A stretch of DNA of 13,862 bases, from positions 1-13,862 of the forward strand of contig JAFATL010000206.1 in assembly GCA_019243975.1 (NCBI GenBank), written 5' to 3'. Numbering within the stretch: position 1 is the stretch's first letter; each line of letters begins with the position of its first letter. The notes beneath the pieces are model-generated. The model was not told where the DNA came from and did no database searches. It saw only the letters and a list, made by a program, of their open reading frames with translations. Shown here in pieces: positions 6,659 to 13,634 of the stretch. Both the position numbers and the translations under genes were made by a program. The stretch comes from Actinomycetota bacterium (lineage in GTDB: Bacteria > Actinomycetota > Acidimicrobiia > Acidimicrobiales > JAFATL01).

Positions 6659-7690
6659 TCAGCTGAGCACAGGGACGACGTGCGGGAGATCGAGCGTCGT
6701 GCGGATGCCGGGGATCGCTTCGCACACGGCCGCCACCGCGTTGACGGCCCGATGGGCGGTGAGACCGGGTGACACCTCGGCCCACCGCTCAGGCTCCACC
6801 GGGAAGCGGATGTCAACGGCCAGCGGCGTGTCGCCTTCGACGGTGACGCGCCAGCCGGTCTCGCGCATGTCCCAGTCGGCGTCGACGTCGGCCGTGCAGT
6901 ACCAGGTGGCCCGGAACCGCAGCAGCGGCTTCCCGTCGCGCAGCCCCGTCACCGTGATGCGCTGCCCGCCGATCGTCCCCGCTTCGAGGGTGCCGGCGGC
7001 CAGCTGCGTCGTGTGGCGGGCGACGGCGAACTCGCCGCTCGCCTCCAGCGCGTCGAGGGGGAGCCCGATGGCGTCGGCCAGTAGCTCGAGCGACGGGCCG
7101 AAGCTGCCCTGCAGGTAGGCGGCCCGGCCCGGGTCGAACGGACCCATCGGCTGGCCGAACCCCATGAGGTCGAACAGCAACTCGGGTGAGTTGCGCGACG
7201 ACACGTCGGCGAACTCGTCGATGGTCAGGCAGTCGATGCGCCGCTCGAGCGACGAAAGCACCAGCGGCAGCGCCTCGCTGATGAAGCCCGGGCTGCTGCC
7301 CGTGCTGTGGATCGATGTCCCCCCGGCCGCGCAGGCCGCTTCGACGCGCGCCCCCACGTCGGCGTCCATGCTGGCGGGGCGGTGGAACTCGCCGCGCGTG
7401 GTGACGACGTTGGCGCCGCCCTCGAGCAGCCGGCACACGTCGTCGTAGTCGCACGCCCGGGGCATGTAGAGGACACAGTCGGGCTTGGCCGCGAGGATGT
7501 CTTCAATCGACGTGGTGGCGACGACTCCGGTCGGGCCGGCGCCACACAGCTCACCGGCGTCGACGCCCGCCTTCTTGTCCGAGTACACGTACACGCCGAC
7601 AAGCTCGAGCTGCGGGTGCTCGATGACCGCCCGCAGCGAGCGGGTGCCGATGTTGCCCGTCGCCCACTGGGCGACGCGGTAGCGCTGCAC
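6659..7690 (-). CDS. DapB-like / 2,4-diaminopentanoate dehydrogenase-like NAD(P)-dependent oxidoreductase
   Basis: A 343-residue protein with an N-terminal Rossmann fold (YRVAQWATGNIGTRSLRAV, glycine motif about 10-15) and a C-terminal domain resembling 2,4-diaminopentanoate dehydrogenase. It is longer than true DapB (about 250 residues) and shows no DapB substrate-loop motif I recognise, so lysine synthesis is unlikely. Databases often label such proteins dihydrodipicolinate reductase. VYMPRACDYDDVCRLLEGGANVV (read as two parts, YMPRACDYDDV and LEGGANVV) and STGSSPGFISEALPL (about 149-163) are conserved-looking stretches. The GTG start at 7690-7688 gives the expected VQRYRVAQWATGNIG. It lies 6 bases after the amidohydrolase stop and 7 before the DUF35-thiolase, hence in the same operon. 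In actinobacteria these genes recur beside CoA-dependent catabolic genes. Its substrate is unknown; oxidation of an alcohol or amine in the pathway is a guess. Confidence 0.88.
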   Translation of the reverse strand: MQRYRVAQWATGNIGTRSLRAVIEHPQLELVGVYVYSDKKAGVDAGELCGAGPTGVVATTSIEDILAAKPDCVLYMPRACDYDDVCRLLEGGANVVTTRGEFHRPASMDADVGARVEAACAAGGTSIHSTGSSPGFISEALPLVLSSLERRIDCLTIDEFADVSSRNSPELLFDLMGFGQPMGPFDPGRAAYLQGSFGPSLELLADAIGLPLDALEASGEFAVARHTTQLAAGTLEAGTIGGQRITVTGLRDGKPLLRFRATWYCTADVDADWDMRETGWRVTVEGDTPLAVDIRFPVEPERWAEVSPGLTAHRAVNAVAAVCEAIPGIRTTLDLPHVVPVLS

Positions 7691-7696
7691 GCGCGT

Positions 7697-9004
7697 TTAC
7701 CGACCGGCCGACGCGGCCGCGGCGGCGCGCCGGCGGAACCCCTCGAGCTTCTCGTCGGGCGTGCGCACGCGCGTGCCCCTCGCCATCACCGCCACGTCGT
7801 GGCCGGCGGCCCGAGCCCGCAGCGCGCCGACGGTCGACTCGGCCTTCGGCGCGTGGGCGAACGGATCGAACGAGAACCAGCGCATGGCGTTCTCGTGGGT
7901 GATCTTGTCGATGTGCTCCTGAGGCACGGCGTACTTGTCGAACACGGCACCCAGCTCCTCGGGCGCCGACGGCCACATCGAGTCGCTGTGCGGGTAGTCG
8001 GCCTCCCACGCGATGTTGTCGATGCCGATGTCGTCGCGCATGGCCACGCCCACGGGATCGCTGATGAAGCAGGTGAGGAAGTGCTCGCGGAACACCTCGC
8101 TCGGCAGCCGGCCGCCGAAGTCCTGCTGCGTCCACAGGTGGTGCATCTCGTAGGTGCGGTCGAGGCGATCGAGGAAGTACGGGATCCACCCCGTGCCGCC
8201 CTCCGACAGGGCAATGCGGATGTCGGGGTAGTTCTTCAGCACGCGTGACCACAGCAGGTCGGCGGCCGCGGACTGGATGTTCATCGGCTGCAGCGTGATC
8301 ATCACGTCGGGCGGCGAGTCGGCGGCAGGAATGGCGAGCTTGCCCGACGAGCCGAGGTGGATCGCCACCACGGTGCCGGTGTCGACGCACGCCTGCCACA
8401 CCGGGTCCCAGTGGTCGCTGTGGAAGCTCGGGTAGCCGAGGCTGGCCGGGTTCTCGGTGAAGCTCAGCGAGTGACACCCCTTGGCGGCGCAGCGGCGGAT
8501 CTCCTCGGCGGTGAGCTGCGGGTCCCAGATGGCGGGCACGGCCATGGGGATGAAGCGGCCCGGGTACGCCGCGCACCAGTCGTCGAGGTGCCAGTCGTTG
8601 TAAGCGCGCACGAGGGCAATCGACAGGTCGGTGTCGCCCGACGCGTCGGGGGCGAAGATGCGCGCCGTGAACGTGGGGAACGACGGGAAGTTCATCGACG
8701 CCAACACGCCGCCCGCGTCCATGTCCTTGATGCGCTCGTGCACGTCGTAACAGCCGGGCCGCACCTCGTCGAGGCTGTTCGGCTCCATGCCGTACTCCTC
8801 TTTGGGCCGGCCGGCGACCGCGTTCAGGGCGACCGTTTCCATGGCGACGCCCCGGAACGTCCACCGGTCGGCGCCGTCGTCGCCCCGCACGAGCTTGGGT
8901 GCGTGGTCGAGGTGCTTCGCCGGCAGGTGGGTGACGAACAGGTCGGGCGGCTCGATCAGGTGATCGTCGACACTGATCAGCACGAAGTCATCGACGTTGG
9001 CCAC
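7697..9004 (-). CDS. amidohydrolase-2 family metal-dependent hydrolase or decarboxylase
   Basis: A 435-residue TIM-barrel protein of the amidohydrolase-2 family, which holds ACMSD- and gamma-resorcylate-type decarboxylases as well as hydrolases. Metal-site candidates are Asp13 and His15 (SVDDHLIEP), His216 (VVAIHLGSSG) and Asp336 (WEADYPHSD), with Glu268 in ALSEGGTGWIPYFLDRLDR. C-terminal ITHENAMRWFSFDPF (about 368-382) closes the domain. About 50 residues of Ala/Arg-rich tail follow and are probably not catalytic. I chose GTG 9004-9002 because AGGAGG lies 5 bases upstream; GTG 9022-9020 would add six residues without a ribosome site. It opens block 1 and has the palindrome 9025-9047 just upstream. 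The reaction (decarboxylation, lactone or ring hydrolysis) cannot be fixed from sequence. Confidence 0.92.
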   Translation of the reverse strand: MANVDDFVLISVDDHLIEPPDLFVTHLPAKHLDHAPKLVRGDDGADRWTFRGVAMETVALNAVAGRPKEEYGMEPNSLDEVRPGCYDVHERIKDMDAGGVLASMNFPSFPTFTARIFAPDASGDTDLSIALVRAYNDWHLDDWCAAYPGRFIPMAVPAIWDPQLTAEEIRRCAAKGCHSLSFTENPASLGYPSFHSDHWDPVWQACVDTGTVVAIHLGSSGKLAIPAADSPPDVMITLQPMNIQSAAADLLWSRVLKNYPDIRIALSEGGTGWIPYFLDRLDRTYEMHHLWTQQDFGGRLPSEVFREHFLTCFISDPVGVAMRDDIGIDNIAWEADYPHSDSMWPSAPEELGAVFDKYAVPQEHIDKITHENAMRWFSFDPFAHAPKAESTVGALRARAAGHDVAVMARGTRVRTPDEKLEGFRRRAAAAASAGR

Positions 9005-9009
9005 GGCAC

Positions 9010-9015
9010 CCTCCT
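9010..9015 (-). promoter_or_regulatory. ribosome-binding site deciding the amidohydrolase start
   Basis: AGGAGG on the minus strand, 5 bases before GTG 9004-9002. It lies inside the six-codon extension that a start at 9022 would add, so the later GTG is preferred. Confidence 0.65.
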
Positions 9016-9024
9016 CGTCCACCG

Positions 9025-9047
9025 GACTGAGAACCTCGTTTTCAGTC
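9025..9047 (-). promoter_or_regulatory. palindromic operator candidate upstream of the amidohydrolase (site B)
   Basis: A 23-base near-perfect palindrome: arms GACTGAGAAC and GTTTTCAGTC around CTC, pairing at 9 of 10 positions. It fills the 56-base gap before the amidohydrolase, and its edge lies 20 bases before the chosen start. On the minus strand a TAGACT box (TANNNT form) overlaps its upstream edge, so a bound repressor could block initiation. The form suggests a TetR- or GntR-type dimer. A related site is at 4030-4050. Confidence 0.6.
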
Positions 9048-9060
9048 TAGTAGAGCGGCC

Positions 9061-9672
9061 TTACCCACCGGGCGCGTCGAACGCCGTGCGGTGCCACTGC
9101 AGCACGCGGGCGTCGATGTCGACGGTGAGCCACCAGCTCCCCCGATCGCGCGGGTTGCCGCAGACCGCGCCCGGGTTGGCCAGGTAGGCGCCCGCCGCCG
9201 GCCAGTCGTATCCCTCGCCCGGGACGGGCCGTACCTCGCGAGTCGCTGCGCCGTCGTAGGCGAACAGCGCGGCCTGATGGGTATGGCCGACCAGTCCGAG
9301 GGAGCCGAGTGGGCGGCCGGGAAGGATCCGTGCCGCGGACGGCTCGGTGAGGAACGCGAGCAAGGGGTGCCGCGGCGAGCCGTGCCAGCAGTCGATGCCA
9401 TGGCGGCTGGCCGTGGCGCGTCTGGACAACCTGAACACGTCCCGCCCGCGGGCGACGACCTGGCCCGGTCCCAGCGCCCAGGCATCGTGGTTTCCCGCGA
9501 TCAACAGGTCGAGTTGGCGGGCTGCCCCCAACAGCTCATCAGTGACCGGCTCGCCGCCGACCAGATCACCGAGGCACCAGCGTTCGTCGACGCCCGCTGC
9601 CGTCATAGCGTCGAGCACGGCCAGGAGCCGGTCATGGCGACCGTGCACGTCAGAGCAAACGCCGATCCTCAC
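9061..9672 (-). CDS. calcineurin-like metallophosphoesterase
   Basis: A 203-residue protein with the full metallophosphoesterase motif set. These are SDVHG (Asp8, His10), GD (Asp36 in CLGDLVGG), GNHD (60-63), the metal His in WHGSP (His97) and GHTH (129-132). The late motif NPGAVCGNPRDRGSWW matches the NPGSVGQPRDG element of YfcE-like and Ser/Thr-phosphatase-like members. The substrate could be a phosphodiester, a nucleotide or a protein. The start is uncertain. GTG 9672-9670 gives VRIGVCSDVHG, close to family starts. ATG 9738-9736 would add 22 residues encoded inside the left half of the 21-bp inverted repeat, which looks non-coding in nature. Neither has a good ribosome site. It lies between the hairpin and the catabolic block, so it may be a stand-alone gene. 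Confidence 0.88.
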   Translation of the reverse strand: MRIGVCSDVHGRHDRLLAVLDAMTAAGVDERWCLGDLVGGEPVTDELLGAARQLDLLIAGNHDAWALGPGQVVARGRDVFRLSRRATASRHGIDCWHGSPRHPLLAFLTEPSAARILPGRPLGSLGLVGHTHQAALFAYDGAATREVRPVPGEGYDWPAAGAYLANPGAVCGNPRDRGSWWLTVDIDARVLQWHRTAFDAPGG

Positions 9673-9712
9673 CCGAGCGTCATTCTTGCTTGCCGCGATC
9701 GGTCCCGTTTCG

Positions 9713-9766
9713 CCGTTCTGGCACCCCGATCGGGTCATATAGGTACCGATCGGGGTGCCAGAACGG
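9713..9766 (-). terminator. perfect 21-bp inverted repeat, probable terminator of the ABC operon
   Basis: The arms 9713-9733 and 9746-9766 are exact reverse complements over 21 bases (each contains CGATCGG and GGGGTGCC/GGCACCCC). They surround a 12-base loop, 9734-9745 (plus strand GTCATATAGGTA). On the minus strand the hairpin begins 5 bases after the permease stop codon. No U-tract follows, so it would be a U-less terminator of the kind proposed for high-GC actinobacteria. It could instead be an mRNA-stabilising stem or a protein-binding palindrome affecting the metallophosphoesterase gene, whose upstream ATG candidate lies in the loop. Confidence 0.7.
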
Positions 9767-9771
9767 TGGTG

Positions 9772-12363
9772 TTACTCGAACCGCAGGCTCTCGATGATGG
9801 TGAGGCGCTTGGCACTGTGGCGGGGGTACTGCGTGGCCAGGGCGGCGATGCCAGCACCGAGGGCGAGGCTGGCGGCCAGCGCGGTCCACGGGATGGGGTG
9901 GCCGAGGTGACTGCTGGAGATGGCCGACATGCCGTGGATGATCACGGCGCCGAGGGCGAGGCCGATGGTGGCGCCGGCCAACGATCCGATCACGCCGATG
10001 GCGACGGCCTCGAGGGCGAGGCTGCGCGTGAGTTGCCGCTGCGTCATGCCCAGGGCTTGCTGCAGACCGAACGTCCAGCGGCGCTCGGCCATCGCCGTGA
10101 AGGCCGTGTTGGCCAGGGCCCCGGCCGCGCAGAGCAGCGTGGCCAGCTCAATGCTCCGGGCCAGATCGACCAGGTTCTTGAGCGTCCCCACCAGTTCGTC
10201 GACGTCCTGTTGGCGAGCGCGCACGTGCGCCGCCATCCTCTCCGCTGCGACCGTCTGCTCGAGTCGCCCACGCAAGGTCGTCAGCGAGACGCCCGGCGCG
10301 GGGACGATGCCGTAGCGCGCCGCGCCCAGATCACCCCACCGCGCCGCGTAGGTGTCGTGGTCGACGTAGAAGGTCGATCGCATCGACCAGTCGTCGAACA
10401 AGGTGGCGACGCGGAACGCGTGCGGGCCCGTGGCAGTGGGCAGCGTCACCTGGCTGCCGACATGAAGGTGCAGGTTGCGCGCCGCCAGGTGCGACGCCGC
10501 GATGTCGCCGCCCGCCAGGCCGCGCCGGAAGGCGGCCGGGTCGTCGGCCAGCTGGTCGGCCTTGATGAGGTCAGAGGCGCCGGCCCGCTCAGCCGCGGTC
10601 AGCGGGATGCTGTACACCACGCCGTCCTTGTGGTCGGGCAGGCCGATGAAGGCGTTCTGAAATGGGAGCGCGGCGCGCACGCCGGGCACCGCCTCGAGGG
10701 CGTGCTGGCTGCTGGGAGCGAGCGGCTGGGCGGCGGTGTAGCCGAGGAAGGAGTCGGAGCTCACGTTGAGCGGGGCGGTGATGAACGAGTCGGCGACGTG
10801 ATGGAACTTCGAGATGGCGGCGTTGAAGGCGCCGCTGACGCCGACGACGCTCGCCAGCGGGAGGGCGAGGACAGCGACCGTGAAGCTGGTGCGTCGCGGG
10901 TTGGAGCGCAACGCGTCGCCCGCGTGCCGACCGACGGCCGGTGACACGCGACCCATGAGCCGGCCCAGCGTGCTGGCTGCGAGGGGAACGCCGACCGGAA
11001 GCAGGAGCGCCAGACCGCCGAACATGGTGACGACGGTGATGAGGGTGCCGGCCGGGTCGAACGCGGTGGACGCTTGGCGGAAGGCCGTCATGGTGCCGAT
11101 GACGAAGAGGACGGCGCCGGCCGCGGTGACGGCCAACCGGCGCGACGACTGCGTTGCGTCGTGCCACTCGTAGTTGGCCGCCGGGCGAAGGGCGTCGATG
11201 GGCACCGCCCGGGCGGCACGCCGAGCGGGGACGAACGCGCCCACGATCGCCACGAGCACGCCGGCGGCGCCGCTGACGGCGAGAGGAGCGAGCCGCACGT
11301 GGACCCGGGTGGGGATGTCGACGGGCGACACCGGGCTGTAGGCGCGGCTCACCAGCGGCACGACGACCTGCGCGAGCAGGCCACCGATTACGAGTCCGAG
11401 CACCGTGCCCACCGCGCCCAGCAGCGCCGCTTCGCCCAGCGACGCGACCAGCAGCTGGCGCCGGGTCGCACCCAGCGACCCGGCCAGGGCGATCTCCGTA
11501 CGCCGCTCGGCCATCGCCATCGTCATGGTGTTGAACACCAACATCGCCGCCACGATCAACGCGATCAGGCCGCCCGCCTCGGTGGCCAGCAGGTACGACT
11601 TGAGGTCGGAGCTCGACGCGCCAGTCGCGACGCCCGGCGGGCCCACGACAGCCTGCCCGGCGAACTGACGGGCCAGGTCGGCTTCCAGGGTGTCCACCTT
11701 CGTCCCCGGCTTGCCCCGCACCATGATTTGGTCGACCCGCGCCGCCCGGCCGAACAGCCGCTGCGCGTCGGCCAAGGGGAGGAACGCGGCCATGCCCGCG
11801 TTGACGTGACTGAGCAACGGCGATGACACGACGGCGCCGACGCGCACGTCGGCAACGCCTTCGGGTGTCGCCATGCCGACGTGATCGCCGACCTTCACGC
11901 CGAGGTCGGACGCGAGCCCACGGCTGACGACCATTCCCCCACCGAGCACGGCGCCCGAGATCTTCACGCCGCGCACGATGTCTGGGGCAACCGCGGCGAT
12001 GCCTGGCGTGGCGCCGACGACGAACGTTCCGGTCTTGTGGCCTCGGGCCGTGACCGTGGTGCGGTCGAGCGTCATCGGCGCCACCGCCGCCACGCGGGGA
12101 TCGACAGCCACTTGGGAGGCACTCGCCTCCGGTAACCCGCCGGGCGACGCGGCGCTGACCTGCACGAGGCCGGCGCCCGTCAGCAGCGCACCGGTCTGGC
12201 GCACGCTGTCGGTCAGCTCGGCGTTGAGCAGCGAGATGCTGAACAGCAGGGCCACCCCGGCGGCGACACCCGCGGCCGTCAAGGCGCTTCGGAGCGGTCG
12301 CTCGCGGAATCGCCGGGGCGACATCAGTCGCGCCAGGCGCAACGTGTCGCGAGTGGCTGTCAT
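9772..12363 (-). CDS. ABC transporter permease, double FtsX/MacB-type
   Basis: An 863-residue membrane protein of the actinobacterial duplicated FtsX-type ABC permease family. A first transmembrane helix (about 27-46) is followed by an extracytoplasmic MacB-like domain (about 50-255). A first FtsX module follows, with helices near 264-284, 312-335 and 360-380 and the cytoplasmic signature AERRTEIALAGSLGATRRQLL. Further helices lie near 411-428, 440-463 and 494-515. A second extracytoplasmic domain (about 516-735) precedes a second FtsX module with AERRWTFGLQQALGMTQRQL and three helices to the C-terminus. Its ATG overlaps the ATPase stop by 4 bases, so the two form one transporter. Such systems export lipids, peptides or drugs or shape the envelope; the cargo here is unknown. 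PadR control suggests induction by a compound it exports or senses. Confidence 0.93.
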   Translation of the reverse strand: MTATRDTLRLARLMSPRRFRERPLRSALTAAGVAAGVALLFSISLLNAELTDSVRQTGALLTGAGLVQVSAASPGGLPEASASQVAVDPRVAAVAPMTLDRTTVTARGHKTGTFVVGATPGIAAVAPDIVRGVKISGAVLGGGMVVSRGLASDLGVKVGDHVGMATPEGVADVRVGAVVSSPLLSHVNAGMAAFLPLADAQRLFGRAARVDQIMVRGKPGTKVDTLEADLARQFAGQAVVGPPGVATGASSSDLKSYLLATEAGGLIALIVAAMLVFNTMTMAMAERRTEIALAGSLGATRRQLLVASLGEAALLGAVGTVLGLVIGGLLAQVVVPLVSRAYSPVSPVDIPTRVHVRLAPLAVSGAAGVLVAIVGAFVPARRAARAVPIDALRPAANYEWHDATQSSRRLAVTAAGAVLFVIGTMTAFRQASTAFDPAGTLITVVTMFGGLALLLPVGVPLAASTLGRLMGRVSPAVGRHAGDALRSNPRRTSFTVAVLALPLASVVGVSGAFNAAISKFHHVADSFITAPLNVSSDSFLGYTAAQPLAPSSQHALEAVPGVRAALPFQNAFIGLPDHKDGVVYSIPLTAAERAGASDLIKADQLADDPAAFRRGLAGGDIAASHLAARNLHLHVGSQVTLPTATGPHAFRVATLFDDWSMRSTFYVDHDTYAARWGDLGAARYGIVPAPGVSLTTLRGRLEQTVAAERMAAHVRARQQDVDELVGTLKNLVDLARSIELATLLCAAGALANTAFTAMAERRWTFGLQQALGMTQRQLTRSLALEAVAIGVIGSLAGATIGLALGAVIIHGMSAISSSHLGHPIPWTALAASLALGAGIAALATQYPRHSAKRLTIIESLRFE

Positions 12364-13058
12364 CGCGAGACGGTCGGTTCGTCGTCGAGCACGGTCACGG
12401 TTGATCCATCGCGCAAGCGCACGACGCGGTCGGCGTACGCCGCCGCCGGTGCGTCGTGGGTGATCAACACCACGCTCTGACCGGCATCGGCGGCGGCCCG
12501 CAACAGCCGCAGGACGTCCTCGCCGGCCAGGCTGTCCAACGACCCCGTGGGCTCGTCGGCCAGCACCACCGCCGGCTCGGTGACCAGCGCTCGAGCCACG
12601 GCGACGCGCTGCTGTTCACCGCCCGACAGCTCGCCGGGCCGATGGCCGGCGCGCGCGGCCAGGCCGACGCGGTCGAGGGCGGTCTGCGCCAACCGGAGCG
12701 CGTCGCGGCGCCCGTCGAGCAGGAGCGGAAAGGCCACGTTCTCTGCCGCCGTGAGGAGCGGGAACAGGTTGAAGAACTGCAACACGAAGCCGAGACGGCG
12801 GCGGCGGAACACGGCCAGGTCGTCGGCGCGCATCTGCGTCAGTGACTGGCCCTCGACGATCACCTCGCCACTGTCGGGTCGGTCGAGCCCGCCGATGGCG
12901 TGCATCAGCGTCGACTTGCCCGAGCCCGACGGCCCCATCACGGCCACGAACTCGCCGCGCTCGACCGAGAGCGTCACGTCGTGCAACGCCGTGACCGCGT
13001 CGGCCCCGTGCCCGTAGACACGCGTGAGGCCCCGGGCGTCAACCGCCAGTTCCGTCAT
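12360..13058 (-). CDS. ABC transporter ATPase, LolD/MacB-type
   Basis: A 232-residue nucleotide-binding subunit of standard size. It has Walker A GPSGSGKST (42-50), Q-loop Gln94 (VLQFFNLFP), ABC signature LSGGEQQRVAVARAL (144-158), Walker B VVLADEP with Glu169, a D-loop (SLD, 173-175) and H-loop His201. VRLRDG near the C-terminus is typical of the LolD/MacB/FtsE branch that works with FtsX-like permeases. All catalytic residues are present. The start ATG 13058-13056 overlaps the PadR stop by 4 bases, and its stop overlaps the permease start by 4. The three genes are therefore translationally coupled and expression should follow the PadR promoter. It acts at the inner face of the cytoplasmic membrane. 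Confidence 0.96.
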   Translation of the reverse strand: MTELAVDARGLTRVYGHGADAVTALHDVTLSVERGEFVAVMGPSGSGKSTLMHAIGGLDRPDSGEVIVEGQSLTQMRADDLAVFRRRRLGFVLQFFNLFPLLTAAENVAFPLLLDGRRDALRLAQTALDRVGLAARAGHRPGELSGGEQQRVAVARALVTEPAVVLADEPTGSLDSLAGEDVLRLLRAAADAGQSVVLITHDAPAAAYADRVVRLRDGSTVTVLDDEPTVSR

Positions 13059-13582
13059 GGCCGCAGCTCCTTCCCCAGTCGTGCCAAGCGGCTCAGCGTC
13101 AGTTCGATCCAGCGCACATCGGCGTCGAGGTGCATGAGGGCGAAGTCGGCCCGCACCACCCCGGCCAGGTCGGCCTGCTCCTTCTCGCGCGTCAGCGCCC
13201 GCATGGCCGCCACGTGCTTGTCGCGTTGCGCGTCGAGAATCGCCTGGGCCGACCGGCCCGACGACAACGCCACCACGACCTTGGCGTAGAGCACGCTCTG
13301 CAGGTAGGTCTCGGGTGCCTCCGGCGCCGACAGCCAGCGCTCCAGTTCGGCCACGCCCGCGTCGGTGATGGCATACAGCCGTCGCTCGGGGCCGGGGCCT
13401 TGCTCGCCGCCGACCTCGTCCACCCGGCCGTCGCGTTCGAGCCGCCCCAAGGTCGAATACACCTGGCCAGACCGCAGCGGCCGGTCACCCGCCAACCGCT
13501 CGTCGAACGACTTGCGCAACTCGTAGCCGTGCTTCGGCCGATCCTCCAACAACCCCAGCAATCCATGCGCAACGAGGGTCAT
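13055..13582 (-). CDS. PadR-family transcriptional regulator
   Basis: A 175-residue PadR repressor. The winged-helix domain fills about residues 1-90, with the family signature HGLLGLLEDRPKHGYELRK near the start (residues 6-24), YSTLGRLERDGRV (about 42-54) as the recognition region, and RRLYAITDAGVAELERWL. The C-terminal half is helical and serves for dimerisation (PadR_C type). I chose ATG 13582-13580 because it gives the standard beginning MTLVAHGLLGLLEDRP and lies 6 bases from a -10-like box; the frame runs further upstream through that promoter. It is coupled by a 4-base overlap to the ABC ATPase, so it most likely represses its own transporter operon and responds to a ligand, as LmrR-type regulators do. 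The ligand is unknown. Confidence 0.94.
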   Translation of the reverse strand: MTLVAHGLLGLLEDRPKHGYELRKSFDERLAGDRPLRSGQVYSTLGRLERDGRVDEVGGEQGPGPERRLYAITDAGVAELERWLSAPEAPETYLQSVLYAKVVVALSSGRSAQAILDAQRDKHVAAMRALTREKEQADLAGVVRADFALMHLDADVRWIELTLSRLARLGKELRP

Positions 13583-13587
13583 GGCGC

Positions 13588-13618
13588 ACACTAACCACCG
13601 AGTGGCTAGCCGAGTCAA
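13588..13618 (-). promoter_or_regulatory. padR promoter with palindrome in the spacer, leaderless
   Basis: On the minus strand TTGACT (13618-13613) is a good -35 and TAGTGT (13593-13588) an acceptable -10, with a 19-base spacer. The -10 ends only 5 bases before the PadR ATG, so transcription should start at or next to the A of ATG, giving a leaderless mRNA. This fits the absence of a Shine-Dalgarno. Plus-strand palindrome 13591-13609 (CTAACCAC, CGA, GTGGCTAG; 7 of 8 arm pairs) occupies the spacer and touches the -10. That is an ideal place for PadR autorepression. Confidence 0.6.
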
Positions 13619-13634
13619 ATCCACACGCGGCTAG
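13606..13634. repeat. 7-bp inverted repeat CTAGCCG / CGGCTAG between soxR and padR
   Basis: CTAGCCG at 13606-13612 and CGGCTAG at 13628-13634 are exact reverse complements 15 bases apart. Each is part of a GGCTAGCC palindrome (13604-13611 and 13629-13636), 25 bases centre to centre. The right copy covers the SoxR stop codon and the left one lies in the PadR promoter spacer. It may be a second, looser operator set or a weak soxR terminator hairpin. Confidence 0.4.

Noticed and set aside
6652..6816. 55-residue N-terminal extension of the DUF35-thiolase fusion
   Set aside because: It overlaps the end of the DapB-like gene in another frame and has Ser/Arg/Pro-rich non-conserved sequence. The homologous part begins at ATG 6651.
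6659..7690. Lysine-biosynthesis dapB
   Set aside because: It is too long, has a different C-terminal domain and no lysine-pathway neighbours.
9025..9047. KstR-type steroid regulator box
   Set aside because: KstR sites have AAC and GTT two bases apart; here the spacer is three bases and the outer arms differ, so the site is kept as an unassigned operator.
9091..10944. Plus-strand open frame of 617 codons
   Set aside because: It is antisense to the metallophosphoesterase and the permease and crosses the hairpin. Its Arg/Gly/His-rich composition shows no family signature.
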